Positions 1 through 7,726 are shown, numbered from the stretch's first letter. The stretch: DNA of 21,139 nt from Candidatus Baldrarchaeum yapensis (GCA_016840465.1 JAEOSH010000042.1:1-21139); one strand, 5' to 3'. Translations and numbers: made by a program. Notes: generated by a model not told the origin, from the sequence alone.

Positions 1-215
1 GCACCAGAAATTAAAACATCACCGCGCATTCTTTGATAAAAAAGCGGAAGTTTAGGCGGTAATTCTTCCCCCTTCTTCCTAGGGGTGGGAGGCGATGGTT
101 GCATAAGCAGTAATGGGATTATTAACGTAATCATCAGCAGTAGGAGCATGAACGCTATGAATCCCCGCCGATCACCAACCAGTCCCGAGCGCTTAACCGC
201 ACGGATAAAACGCAT
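1..215 (-). CDS. Membrane-anchored protein, 5' part only (runs off the window)
   Basis: The minus-strand frame opens with ATG at 215 and stays open to base 1, giving the first 71 residues. A good Shine-Dalgarno (GAGGAGGT) lies a few bases before the ATG. The protein starts with a basic stretch (MRFIRAVKRS), then one strongly hydrophobic segment at about residues 19-38, then a Pro/Lys-rich linker. This is the layout of an N-in signal anchor or the first helix of a transporter subunit. It lies 159 bases downstream of the ABC permease on the same strand, so it may belong to the same export system, but it has its own ribosome binding site and possibly its own promoter. Function cannot be named from this fragment. 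Confidence 0.7.
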   Translation of the reverse strand, partial: MRFIRAVKRSGLVGDRRGFIAFMLLLLMITLIIPLLLMQPSPPTPRKKGEELPPKLPLFYQRMRGDVLISG

Positions 216-374
216 TGACTACCTCCTCACGTCGAAGCGTTATCCCCTAAAAGAATATTGACATAACGCCAACGCCGGTGCACGTGTTAGACCTTTTGTC
301 AGAACATTAAATAACACTATCGGCTTAACACCATGCTACGCCCCGCAACGAAAATCCTCCGAGAATTACGCCCT

Positions 375-1982
375 TCACCGCATCTCAACCCTTCTCATGA
401 GCGCCCTCAAAATTCTCTCACCAATGACTACGAGCAGAACGGATATTCCGGCAACTACGAAAATAAGATATGGAATGCTTATTACTAAGAAAAATAGTAG
501 CATCTGGAGCCCCGCAAACGCCCCAGCGACTGCCATCACGAGCATCATGATGAATTGCAGAGCCGGATCCCTCTGCACCTCCTCGGTATAGTAAAGCACT
601 GGCGAGAGGGGGCTCACCTTCACCCTTGTCCCCCATCGCACCCCTGTCCACCCCATCACCGGTATCATCAGCAGCACGTAGAAGGTCACGACCACAAACG
701 CCGCCGCTATCACTAGAGGATCTAGCGTAAGAACCATCATTGCGGCGGTCATCAAGGGCGCTATCATTCCCACAAGTAGCAGTTTTACAAAGATTATACG
801 TGCAATATCATTATCATTCACACCATTGCTCCTGTAAATCCAAAAACACTTCATCTCGTCAATCACGGATCCTACCATTAACGCCGCAATTGTTATAAAT
901 ATTACAATTCCGAATATCGGTCCCATGAACTCCCAAAACTCGTAAAGATCGCCGGATCCACCGAAAAGACCGACAAGATCCCCTAAAAATCTGACGAGTA
1001 AAGAGACCGTTGCCACGAGCGGTACTCCATACTTGTATATGGCAAAAATCTTGTACCGCTTTAAGTCGATAAAAATCTTTGATGTGAGAATTCTATTCAT
1101 ATCTACCATCTCCGCAAATCTGACAATCCCCGCCTCCTCTACTTTTCCGGTCTTGTCCCTGAGGTGCGGACCCGCTCCTATGAGAGTTACTATTTCTGGG
1201 GATACCCCCCGTGAGAGCCTCCTCAAAATGAACAATACCAGCGAGACCGAAAACACAGAGGACAGCGCTATTAACCCGAAAAATGGAAAGAAACTCCTCG
1301 ACATCAGGCCGACAATCAGATAAGCTACGGGTGCGCCTAGGAGTTGCGCAAATACTGGTACGGAACTGGTCAACACTCCAACTTCTACCGATAGCATCAG
1401 CCATAGCGCTCCCACGATCCTTAAAATTCTTTTCCTTCCCACAAGTTCCGCAAGATGGGTGATAACGATCCCCGTGTAATACAGCAACATCGCATAGAGC
1501 AATAAGAGAATAAACGCCGCGTACAACAGCGGGATTCGCCAGAGGGGTAAATTCAGTAGGGCGACCGGGAGAGGAAGGTATATAAACAGAATGACAGCGC
1601 CGACAAGTGGAGCAAGCACTCCCCCAAATATTGCTCTACCCACTACATATTCGTCCACTTCTATCGGCTGTGATAGAAGAAATGAATATTCCGCCGCCGA
1701 CATGATGCGTATCCTGCTCTGGCCACGTATTATCGGAATCCAGAACAGAAGCGATAGGAAGAACGATAGTAAGGCCGCGATAAGATACTTATCGACCCCG
1801 AATCTTTCAAGAACGTCAAGAATCCCCGCGCCGCCATGTCCCCCACTTAAAAACACCGAAAGAACTACCGGTATCTGTGACACGACAACAAATATCTGAA
1901 ACGCGAGCAACTTCCTTTGCTCCCTAAAACTTCCAACATAGTTCTTAAATAGAATCCCCGCTACCAGAATGTCCCTCCGCAC
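375..1982 (-). CDS. ABC-2 type transporter permease, large (535 aa)
   Basis: A polytopic membrane protein with about twelve hydrophobic segments in two halves, separated by a hydrophilic stretch around residues 255-310. It is the probable membrane channel of the exporter powered by the ATPase just upstream. No sequence motif names the substrate. The start is GTG at 1982: the ATPase stop (TGA, 1986-1984) is one base before it, a purine-rich GAGGGGG precedes it, and a stop lies only four codons further upstream. The one-base gap implies translational coupling. At 535 aa it is about twice the usual single six-helix ABC-2 subunit, consistent with a fused or expanded permease that might work without a second subunit. 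The family call rests on topology and the adjoining ATPase. Confidence 0.82.
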   Translation of the reverse strand: MRRDILVAGILFKNYVGSFREQRKLLAFQIFVVVSQIPVVLSVFLSGGHGGAGILDVLERFGVDKYLIAALLSFFLSLLFWIPIIRGQSRIRIMSAAEYSFLLSQPIEVDEYVVGRAIFGGVLAPLVGAVILFIYLPLPVALLNLPLWRIPLLYAAFILLLLYAMLLYYTGIVITHLAELVGRKRILRIVGALWLMLSVEVGVLTSSVPVFAQLLGAPVAYLIVGLMSRSFFPFFGLIALSSVFSVSLVLFILRRLSRGVSPEIVTLIGAGPHLRDKTGKVEEAGIVRFAEMVDMNRILTSKIFIDLKRYKIFAIYKYGVPLVATVSLLVRFLGDLVGLFGGSGDLYEFWEFMGPIFGIVIFITIAALMVGSVIDEMKCFWIYRSNGVNDNDIARIIFVKLLLVGMIAPLMTAAMMVLTLDPLVIAAAFVVVTFYVLLMIPVMGWTGVRWGTRVKVSPLSPVLYYTEEVQRDPALQFIMMLVMAVAGAFAGLQMLLFFLVISIPYLIFVVAGISVLLVVIGERILRALMRRVEMR

Positions 1983-1983
1983 A

Positions 1984-2742
1984 TCAACCCCCTCTCACCA
2001 CTGCAAGAAACACCTCCTCTAGTGTTGCGTCCTCTCCTCCAAGGGCTCTCCTCTTAAGTTCGTCGACTTCACCTTCCGCTATGAGCACGCCCTTATTTAT
2101 TATTCCAACCCTCGTACAGAACCTCTCGACCATGTCCAGCATGTGGCTCGATATGAGAGCGGTGCTCCCATTCCTGACCAGTTTGCGAACTTCCTCCTTA
2201 AACACATGTTGGGCCTCTGGATCCATATTTGACATCGGCTCGTCCATTATGAGGACACGAGGCCTCGGTAGAAACGCGGATATCACGGCAAGCTTCTGCA
2301 ACATTCCGCGCGATAGGGTTTTTATGAGATCTCTCTCCTTTTCCTGTAGGTCAAATATTGAGAGGTAGCGTTCTATTCTTTCCTTAAGAATGTCCCTAGG
2401 AATTCCCCTTAACCTTCCGATGAACTCTAAAAACTCCCGCACCACCAGATTCGGAAAAATGTACGGATCCTCCGGAACGTAACCCACGTTTCTGAGAGCC
2501 TCCACTCGGTACCTATGCAAATCTATCCCCATTATTCTTACATGCCCGCGATCGGGCTTCAGAAGTGAAACTAGGATTTTAAGCGTGGTGGTCTTACCGG
2601 CGCCATTCGGACCGAGAAGCCCGTAGATTTCGCCCTCATTTATGACGAGGTTCAATCCTCTCAGGGCAACTGTTGACCCATACGACTTAACTAGGCCATA
2701 CGCCTCGATTACCGGAAGTCTCATCCCGCGGCCCAACTTCAT
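1984..2742 (-). CDS. ABC transporter ATP-binding protein
   Basis: ATPase subunit of an ABC-2 type exporter, acting at the inner face of the membrane. All family motifs are present. Numbered from the GTG at 2745, they are Walker A GPNGAGKTT (residues 45-53), a Q-loop-region YVPEDPYIF, signature LSRGM (a variant of LSGGQ), Walker B VLIMDEP followed by the D-loop SNMD, and the switch histidine in ISSHM. The length (about 250 aa) is normal for the DrrA/CcmA-like group. Candidate starts are GTG 2745, ATG 2742 and ATG 2724. I took 2742, but 2724 (MRLPVIEAYG) is equally close to where most homologues begin. A TATA-like CTTTTATC lies about 40 bases upstream. The permease follows with a one-base gap, so the two are co-translated. 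Confidence 0.95.
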   Translation of the reverse strand: MKLGRGMRLPVIEAYGLVKSYGSTVALRGLNLVINEGEIYGLLGPNGAGKTTTLKILVSLLKPDRGHVRIMGIDLHRYRVEALRNVGYVPEDPYIFPNLVVREFLEFIGRLRGIPRDILKERIERYLSIFDLQEKERDLIKTLSRGMLQKLAVISAFLPRPRVLIMDEPMSNMDPEAQHVFKEEVRKLVRNGSTALISSHMLDMVERFCTRVGIINKGVLIAEGEVDELKRRALGGEDATLEEVFLAVVRGG

Positions 2743-3048
2743 CACCGGGCAGAAAAAACAAATAACGGTTCAAAGGAAGATAAAAGGTTGCCTCTTTTAG
2801 TTTAGCGGTGTGTGAAAGTAGCATTATTGTATGACAAATTTCAGTGGGGTGAGAGGGGCATGCCAGTCCTTCGTAATCATCTCCGTATGAAAACCGAAAG
2901 AAGAGAGCGGTAGAGTCCATCCAGCCGTAATGCCAGTCACAATCCCCGGCACGATACCCAGTCTCTCTAACAGGTGCACAAGGTTAAATTTTAAAACGAG
3001 TACAATTTCCTAATCCTAAAGTATTAGTCAGGTTGCGAGGGAAGAAGC
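2743..3048. promoter_or_regulatory. Divergent intergenic region between the ABC operon and hppA
   Basis: About 300 bases with no convincing gene, separating the minus-strand ABC operon from plus-strand hppA. On the minus strand, CTTTTATC near 2783-2790 could be the TATA element for the ATPase. On the plus strand, TTAAATTTTAAAA at about 2985-2997 is a good archaeal TATA-like box some 50 bases before hppA, and GCGAGGGAAG just before ATG 3049 is its Shine-Dalgarno. A short minus-strand frame across 2746-2920 has no coding features and is probably chance. Confidence 0.5.
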
Positions 3049-5232
3049 ATGCTCATGTTCATAGTAGGGTTGATACTTGCAACGGCAATCGCGGGCGTCG
3101 TGGGCGCAATAGGGTTCTTTTACCTTGTAAATAAATATGGAACCGGAACTGAGGAAATGCGGTCAGTGTGGGTGGGCATACGTCAGGGATCCAGCGCATA
3201 CCTTAACAGGCAGTTCAAGACAATTATGGGAATTGCGCTGATAATAGCGATCTTCATAGCACTTCTCGGAATAGCACTCCCCATACAGACGGAACATGGC
3301 CCAGACTACTATTATGGCGCGAAGATCGCGGGGTCGTTCATACTCGGTAGCCTATTCTCAATAACAGCGGCGTACATAAGCATGGACGCCTCAACGAGAG
3401 CAAACGTGAGGACAACCGCAGCGGCGGTCGAGAGCACCAGAAAGGCACTAACGGTCGCAACTTATGGAGGTGCAGTGTTAGGACTGATGGTCATTAGCAT
3501 GAGCCTCCTGGGACTGACAATCTTGTACATAATATTCAGAGACCCCGCAATACTCGCAGGATTCGGATTCGGAGCAAGCCTAGCAGCCCTATTCGCTCAA
3601 CTCGGTGGAGGAATTTACACAAAGGCTGCCGACATCGGTGCGGACCTGGTTGGTAAGGTTGAGGTCGGAATTCCGGAAGACGACCCGAGAAACCCGGCAG
3701 TGATCGCTGACCAAGTGGGCGACAACGTAGGTGACTGCGCAGGTAGAGGAGCGGACCTGTTCGAGTCCGTCACCGCTGAGAACCTCGGAGGTATGATCAT
3801 CGGAGTTATCCTCTACTTCATAACCGGAATAGAGCTGTTTATTATACTGCCATTGCTCGTCAGAGCAATCGGAATTCTGGCGACATTCATAGGGGTGGCG
3901 GTCTCCGTCAAGTATGAGAGGTTCAGCGACCCCATGACACCACTGCGAGTTGGGTTCTTCGTATCGGCCGCGGCATGCGCGATAATTCTGGGGCTTGTAC
4001 TGATGTTCCTGATTCCGGAAGCGGCACCACTCTACCTGTACGTTGCGGCCCTCACGGGAATAATTGCGAGCATCTTCATAGTGCTGGAAACGGAAATCTA
4101 TACCGCCAGTGAGTCCACTTACGTCAAAAGAACGGCCGAGTCCGCACAGACGGGAGCCGCGATCAACATCCTCTCGGGTCTCGCATCCGGTATGGAGTCC
4201 ACCGCGCTGCCAATAATAACGATAGCGGCAGCACTGGTGATCTCCTTCTGGCTCGGCATGGAGTGGGCGCAGGTCCTAGGATTTGACAAGTTCATCGGTG
4301 GAGTCTACGGAACAACAATGGCGACCATGGGAATGCTCTCTGTCTGTGGAATGGTACTGACGATGGACGGTGTGGGACCAATAGTCGACAACGCGGGTGG
4401 AATTGCCGAGTTAAGCGGGGCGGAGAAGGAATTAAGAGATAGATTGGATCCCCTAGACGCACTCGGAAACACAACGAAGGCGCTAACTAAGGGATATGCG
4501 ATGGCCTCCGCTGCGCTCGCCGCGCTCCTGCTGTTCCAAGCGTTCATCCTAGAAGTTGCGAGATACGAAGCGGGAATATGGGAGTTGACGAAACTCGATC
4601 CGGAAACTCTCAATTTGCTACTAAACAAGATTCACGGCTTCACTGATATGCTTGCTCTTAACAAGATAGTGGTAGTGATTGGTGCGTTCATTGGCGCAAT
4701 GATTCCGTTCCTGTTCTCAGCGACTGCAATTAGAGCCGTCGGAGACGCGGCACACGTGATGGTGGAGGAGGTCAGAAGGCAGTTCAGAGAAATACCCGGA
4801 CTGCTGGAGGGCAAGGCAAAGCCCGACTATTCCAGGTGTGTCGATATTAGCACCAAGTATGCACTCAAGAGAATGGTCGTACCGGGAGCCGTCGCAATAG
4901 TCTCGCCAATACTGGTCGGATGGCTGTTCGGATGGGTTGCAGTCGGCGCCCTCGTGGTGGGTGCCACCATAACGGGTGTGCCACTAGCGATAACGATGAT
5001 GTGGGGTGGATGTATCTGGGACAACGCAAAGAAGTACGTTGAGGCCGGACATTTCGGAGGAAAAGGATCCCCAACTCACGCGGCGGCGGTGGTCGGTGAC
5101 ACTGTTGGAGACCCGTTGAAGGACACCGCTGGCCCGAGCCTCCACATACTGATCAAGTTGCTCAACACGGTGTCACTGGTGTTCATACCGCTATTCCTCG
5201 CAGCGGTGCTCGCCGGAGTTTTCGTTATATGA
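3049..5232 (+). CDS. hppA: Membrane-bound proton-translocating pyrophosphatase (K+-independent type)
   Basis: Hydrolyses pyrophosphate and pumps ions (most likely H+) out of the cytoplasm, recovering energy from PPi made in biosynthesis. At 727 aa with about 16 membrane segments it is full length. Diagnostic motifs are intact: DIGADLVGKVE from residue 195, then EDDPRNPAVIADQVGDNVGD and CAGRGADLFES, and near the C terminus GGKGSPTHAA followed by GDTVGDPLKDTAGPSLH. The potassium determinant reads GNTTKALTKG, with Lys at residue 477 and Thr at 480. In this family Lys here marks K+-independent enzymes, whereas Ala marks K+-dependent ones. The start ATG 3049 has a purine-rich Shine-Dalgarno; ATG 3055 is an alternative. 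The gene stands alone with its own promoter and a hairpin/T-run after the stop. H+ rather than Na+ specificity is inferred from the subfamily. Confidence 0.97.
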   Translation: MLMFIVGLILATAIAGVVGAIGFFYLVNKYGTGTEEMRSVWVGIRQGSSAYLNRQFKTIMGIALIIAIFIALLGIALPIQTEHGPDYYYGAKIAGSFILGSLFSITAAYISMDASTRANVRTTAAAVESTRKALTVATYGGAVLGLMVISMSLLGLTILYIIFRDPAILAGFGFGASLAALFAQLGGGIYTKAADIGADLVGKVEVGIPEDDPRNPAVIADQVGDNVGDCAGRGADLFESVTAENLGGMIIGVILYFITGIELFIILPLLVRAIGILATFIGVAVSVKYERFSDPMTPLRVGFFVSAAACAIILGLVLMFLIPEAAPLYLYVAALTGIIASIFIVLETEIYTASESTYVKRTAESAQTGAAINILSGLASGMESTALPIITIAAALVISFWLGMEWAQVLGFDKFIGGVYGTTMATMGMLSVCGMVLTMDGVGPIVDNAGGIAELSGAEKELRDRLDPLDALGNTTKALTKGYAMASAALAALLLFQAFILEVARYEAGIWELTKLDPETLNLLLNKIHGFTDMLALNKIVVVIGAFIGAMIPFLFSATAIRAVGDAAHVMVEEVRRQFREIPGLLEGKAKPDYSRCVDISTKYALKRMVVPGAVAIVSPILVGWLFGWVAVGALVVGATITGVPLAITMMWGGCIWDNAKKYVEAGHFGGKGSPTHAAAVVGDTVGDPLKDTAGPSLHILIKLLNTVSLVFIPLFLAAVLAGVFVI

Positions 5233-5248
5233 TCCACATCCCCACAAC

Positions 5249-5272
5249 TTCAAAAATTTATTATTTTTTGAA
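5249..5272 (+). terminator. Candidate terminator after hppA
   Basis: Perfect 8-base inverted repeat TTCAAAAA / TTTTTGAA with an 8-base loop, 17 bases after the hppA stop, ending in a T-rich run on the plus strand. It sits between convergent transcription units (the protease relic ends at 5344 on the other strand). Archaeal termination mostly needs only the T-run, so the hairpin itself may be incidental. Confidence 0.45.
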
Positions 5273-5343
5273 ATCTTCTAGCAGATATCTCTCATTTCCT
5301 AAAAAGCCTCTTCCGATCGCGTGGGAATTCCGTTTTATTTTCG

Positions 5344-5739
5344 CTACAAAATAAACACCTGCACCTTTCTAAGCCTACCAGTACTTGCATCTGGTATCAT
5401 GCCTGCCGACTCCACGGTCGTGATTCCCACGACCACCGAATCGTCCACACCACTCTCCCTAAGAACTCTCTTAACGTTCTCGTTCATCTTAACGACTAAT
5501 ACTCTCTCGTAGTTGAGCACTTCTCCCTCTATCACAAACTCGCGAACGATCCCAATTTCGCCTTCCAGTTTGTGTCCCGTGATTCCCACAAGCCCCCTTC
5601 TCCTCCCCGTATAAATCACGCCTATAAAATCCGCTACTTTCTTGTCAATAACAGTAATGGCGGCTCCACCATCCACGAGCGCAGGATGACTACTCGAATT
5701 CCTACTCCCTTAAAGAACAACATGTGTCTTTACGAGCAT
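5344..5739 (-). pseudogene. Clan AA (retropepsin-like) aspartic protease relic with in-frame TAA
   Basis: Read on the minus strand from ATG 5739 the frame gives MLVKTHVVL, a TAA stop (5712-5710), then continues in the same frame through GSRNSSSHPALVDGGAAITVI to a stop at 5344. With the stop read through, length (131 codons) and layout match the small archaeal clan AA aspartic proteases: about 22 residues before the catalytic D(T/S)G, and a C-terminal signature like L-x-x-DPxTGRLxxxxxxLx, here GMIPDASTGRLRKVQVFIL. Two lesions are visible: the TAA at codon 10, and the catalytic triplet read as DGG instead of DTG/DSG (AGT to GGT would suffice). Translation restarting at GTG 5676 would give 110 aa lacking the N-terminal strand. 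Most likely an inactive pseudogene. A sequencing error could explain the stop but not also the DGG. Confidence 0.7.
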
Positions 5740-5749
5740 TATTATCCCG

Positions 5750-5935
5750 TTCTGACTCTCCGCCACTTTTGTTGCAATTGACGCGTGCGTGGCGGAGAGC
5801 CTTCCCGTCTCGGGGTCCATCGACGGGCCTTCGCGGGGAGCGGTACTCCGCACATCCATCTGACCCTTCGCTCCGCCCTTTCGGGCTTCCCTCCCTCTCA
5901 CCGTCCCTCCCACATCCCGGGCGGAGCCCGCTTAA
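5750..5935 (-). other. GC-rich hairpin block, candidate structured RNA
   Basis: This stretch is visibly richer in G+C than its neighbours and packed with inverted repeats. They are an 11-bp perfect stem CTCTCCGCCAC/GTGGCGGAGAG (5756-5766 with 5789-5799), CCCGTC/GACGGG (5804-5809 with 5822-5827), GCGG/CCGC (5840-5843 with 5848-5851), GCCC/GGGC (5875-5878 with 5883-5886) and CGGGC/GCCCG (5918-5922 with 5926-5930). On the minus strand the fourth stem is closed by GAAA, a GNRA tetraloop, which favours that strand. GC-rich islands of this kind in thermophilic archaea often mark stable non-coding RNAs. It would be transcribed just ahead of the protease relic, so it could also be that gene's leader. 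I could not match it to RNase P, SRP or H/ACA RNA. Confidence 0.35.
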
Positions 5936-6132
5936 CACAGCAGAAGTCCTTTATAAGGGTTTTGAGGTTGCAAAGGTGCGTGAAGGCAGCAAATGCAACA
6001 CTATACGTTTCTGCCCCGATTCTTCCATTAAGCGTTTTCCTATAAAAACTCCGAGTTTTTAACATCAGAATCAATATGTCAGAGGAATACAAATCTAAAA
6101 GAAAAAGAAGGAAGAAGAAAACTAACTAAATG
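5936..6132. other. Intergenic stretch with a short dyad
   Basis: No convincing gene. It holds a perfect dyad AAAAACTC-C-GAGTTTTT at 6044-6060 that could act as a terminator for the minus-strand relic beyond it. On the plus strand there are TATA-like TTTATAAGG near 5950 and a lysine/arginine-rich 17-codon frame beginning at the ATG near 6076, which is too short to support as a gene. Confidence 0.35.
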
Positions 6133-6645
6133 TTAGGGTAACACGACATCCTTGTACTTCTCGCGCAGGACCTTCTTGTCCTTCTTCCCGACGCTCGTTT
6201 TTGGAATTGAGTCGACGAATTCGAACTTGTCCGGAATCCACCACTTCGGAATGACTTCCTGCTCCACGAACTTCATCAGGTGATTCCGTAGCTCATCCTC
6301 TATAATCTTGCCCTTGTACTCCGGCTTCGGAACTACGACCGCCAGAGATCGTTCACTCCACTTCTAGCTCCTGACTCCAATGACCGCAACCTTGGCAACC
6401 ACGGGATGCCTCGATATGAGATCCTCAAGTGTGGTCGTCGATATCCACTCACCACCGTTCTTCGTAACGTCCTTGGGCATGTCCACAATGAGAATATACC
6501 CTCCTCATCGACTTCCGCAACGTCTCCCGTCCTGAACCATCCATCTGGGGGTCTAGGACTCCGCAGTCCTCTCCGGATCCTTCCAGTAGCCAAGCGTGAG
6601 CCATATCAGGCGTCCTTCTGTCAGTTGGTTTGAGGCAGTATTACG
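6133..6645 (-). pseudogene. Acyl-CoA synthetase (AMP-binding) C-terminal relic, frameshifted
   Basis: Joining minus-strand frames rebuilds the last third or so of an ANL-superfamily acyl-CoA ligase: EGRLIWLTLGYWKDPERTAES, then PDGWFRTGDVAEVDEEG, then YILIVDMPKDVTKNGGEWIS, then TTTLEDLISRHPVVAKVAVIG, and a C-terminal domain ending SIPKTSVGKKDKKVLREKYKDVVLP. GWFRTGD and GGEWIS are the hinge-region motifs. SVGKKDKK carries the C-terminal catalytic lysine region (usually T-G-K). Lesions: a TAG at 6366-6364, a one-base loss near 6500 where the frame leaves DEEG, an extra C and a TAG around 6541-6552, and loss of the whole N-terminal AMP-binding domain. The enzyme would have activated a fatty acid as acyl-AMP and then acyl-CoA. 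It is clearly dead. Bases 6133-6366 are the best preserved part. Confidence 0.88.
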
Positions 6646-6999
6646 ATGCCAGCCGCGCCCTTCTACTTTTTCGCATACTTGTCATAGACAATCGTTAGCT
6701 TAGCAAGAGACAACCTTTTGGTGGGGCTCGATGCTACGGAGAATTTAAAATTATTTGAGAGCCTTGCAAAACCCCGTGGACGACCAGTCGCGGAAAGAAA
6801 CCATATATGAACTTTTTGAGAAAAACCAGCAAACCATATTGCGTTGAGCGGAATTATAATTCCTCGACATTCTTTGTGGCGAGATGTACGGAAGTTCCTG
6901 CCATGTGATGCTCACATATCAGCTGAAGGTGATTTCTTCATCATGCCGCCATGGAACACTAATATATCGGGTTAAGTATCGTATTTATGGTGGTACATT
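6646..6999. promoter_or_regulatory. Upstream region of the VapBC-like pair; mostly unassigned
   Basis: No intact gene. At its right end TATTTATG (about 6982-6989) is a TATA-like box about 15-18 bases before ATG 7000, with no Shine-Dalgarno between, pointing to a nearly leaderless transcript for the antitoxin. A 14-base perfect palindrome GGAATTATAATTCC lies at 6850-6863; it might be an operator but is 137 bases upstream. At 6650-6730 a minus-strand frame (KRLSLAKLTIVYDKYAKK, then a TAG) reads like coding sequence but was not identified; it may be more relic DNA. Confidence 0.4.
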
Positions 7000-7275
7000 A
7001 TGTATCAAAAGAGATACAAAGTGAAGGTGCTGTCAGGCTACCGGATAACCATCCCTATGGAGGTCAGGGAAAGGTTCGGAATAAAAGTGGGGCAAGAACT
7101 CGAGATGGAGGTCGGGCCGGGAGAGATAAAAATAGTGGTTTCGAGAGATGATCCTGTTTTCGGGATGTTGGGAATCGCAGAGGGGGCGGTAAGGGAGAAG
7201 GGTGACGATCTTTTTGCAAGGGAGGTTGAAGAGAAGCTCCGAAGAGGGCGGGAAAATGAGGTTCGTGGACGCTAA
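7000..7275 (+). CDS. AbrB/MazE-type antitoxin (VapB-like)
   Basis: A 91-residue SpoVT-AbrB-fold protein. The N-terminal swapped-hairpin DNA-binding domain is clear at residues 4-45 (KVKVLSGYRITIPMEVRERF, then GIKVGQELEMEV). The C-terminal tail (about residues 55-91) is charged, as in antitoxins that wrap around a PIN toxin. The known role of such proteins is to neutralise the partner nuclease and repress the shared promoter. Its last 20 bases overlap the start of the PIN gene (ATG 7256), the usual order and coupling of vapBC. The start at ATG 7000 follows a TATA-like box closely, suggesting leaderless transcription. It appears intact even though its partner is interrupted. Confidence 0.85.
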   Translation: MYQKRYKVKVLSGYRITIPMEVRERFGIKVGQELEMEVGPGEIKIVVSRDDPVFGMLGIAEGAVREKGDDLFAREVEEKLRRGRENEVRGR

Positions 7276-7726
7276 TATTTTCATAAACTGAATGTCAGCG
7301 GGACGGAAGCTAAAACTAGATGAGGCCCTCTCGGGTTATATACTTTTCAAAATTTCCAGATATGAGCGCGCACTCACAACCACGCTCGTAAAGGATGAGG
7401 TTCTGATATGGTTATCGAGACACAGGGCTAGCGCGCTGGCAAAGTTTCTGAACTCGGTAAGAATGATGCCGAACCTCGAAATAGTGGTCCCCACGATGGA
7501 GGACGAGAAGTTTGCGGTCGAAAACTTCGGCAAGTATTCCCTCGGAATTTCCGATCTTATAAACTTGGGGGTCATGAAGAGACTGGGAGTGAATGAAATC
7601 TACACCACCGATAAAGGTTTCGAGAATGTAGGCGTCAAGGTGGTATTTTCCGAATTGAAGAGTGAAAGCGAGTTTGAGGAATTCCTATTGGAACTAAAAC
7701 GGCGAGGCTATGAGGTTAAGACCTGA
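7256..7726 (+). pseudogene. PIN-domain toxin (VapC-like) interrupted by TGA at codon 12
   Basis: From ATG 7256 the frame reads MRFVDANIFIN, then TGA at 7289-7291, then continues in the same frame for 144 codons to the stop at 7726. Read through, it is a complete PIN RNase of about 156 aa: first catalytic Asp in FVDANIFI (residue 5), an acidic residue in VKDEVLIWL, and the third/fourth acidic cluster in ISDLINLG and TTDKGFE. TGG (Trp) in place of TGA would restore it. Restart at ATG 7292 gives a protein without the first catalytic Asp and first strand, so it should be inactive. A VapC toxin cleaves tRNA or rRNA. Its loss with an intact antitoxin is a common end state. A base-call error or recoding cannot be excluded. 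Confidence 0.82.

Noticed and set aside
5750-5935. RNase P RNA or SRP RNA on the minus strand
   Set aside because: GGGAGGGAAGCCCG resembles the RNase P conserved region GGGAGGAAAGUCCG, but the matching 3' element (ACAGAAnnnGGCUUA) is absent and the block is too short. The SRP helix 8 motif is not seen either.
5724-6062. Plus-strand frames of 86-112 codons across the GC-rich block
   Set aside because: Arg/Ser/Pro-rich translation without motifs; explained by the GC-rich inverted repeats.
6076-6129. 17-codon lysine/arginine-rich mini-ORF on the plus strand
   Set aside because: Too short and low complexity, with no ribosome binding site.
6333-6593. Minus-strand 86-codon frame as an independent gene
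   Set aside because: Only the PDGWFRTGDVAEVDEEG part is real; the rest is the shifted frame of the acyl-CoA synthetase relic.
5344-7726. Genetic-code reassignment of a stop codon
   Set aside because: Three different stop codons interrupt the damaged genes, and intact genes nearby end in normal stops; frameshifts also occur.
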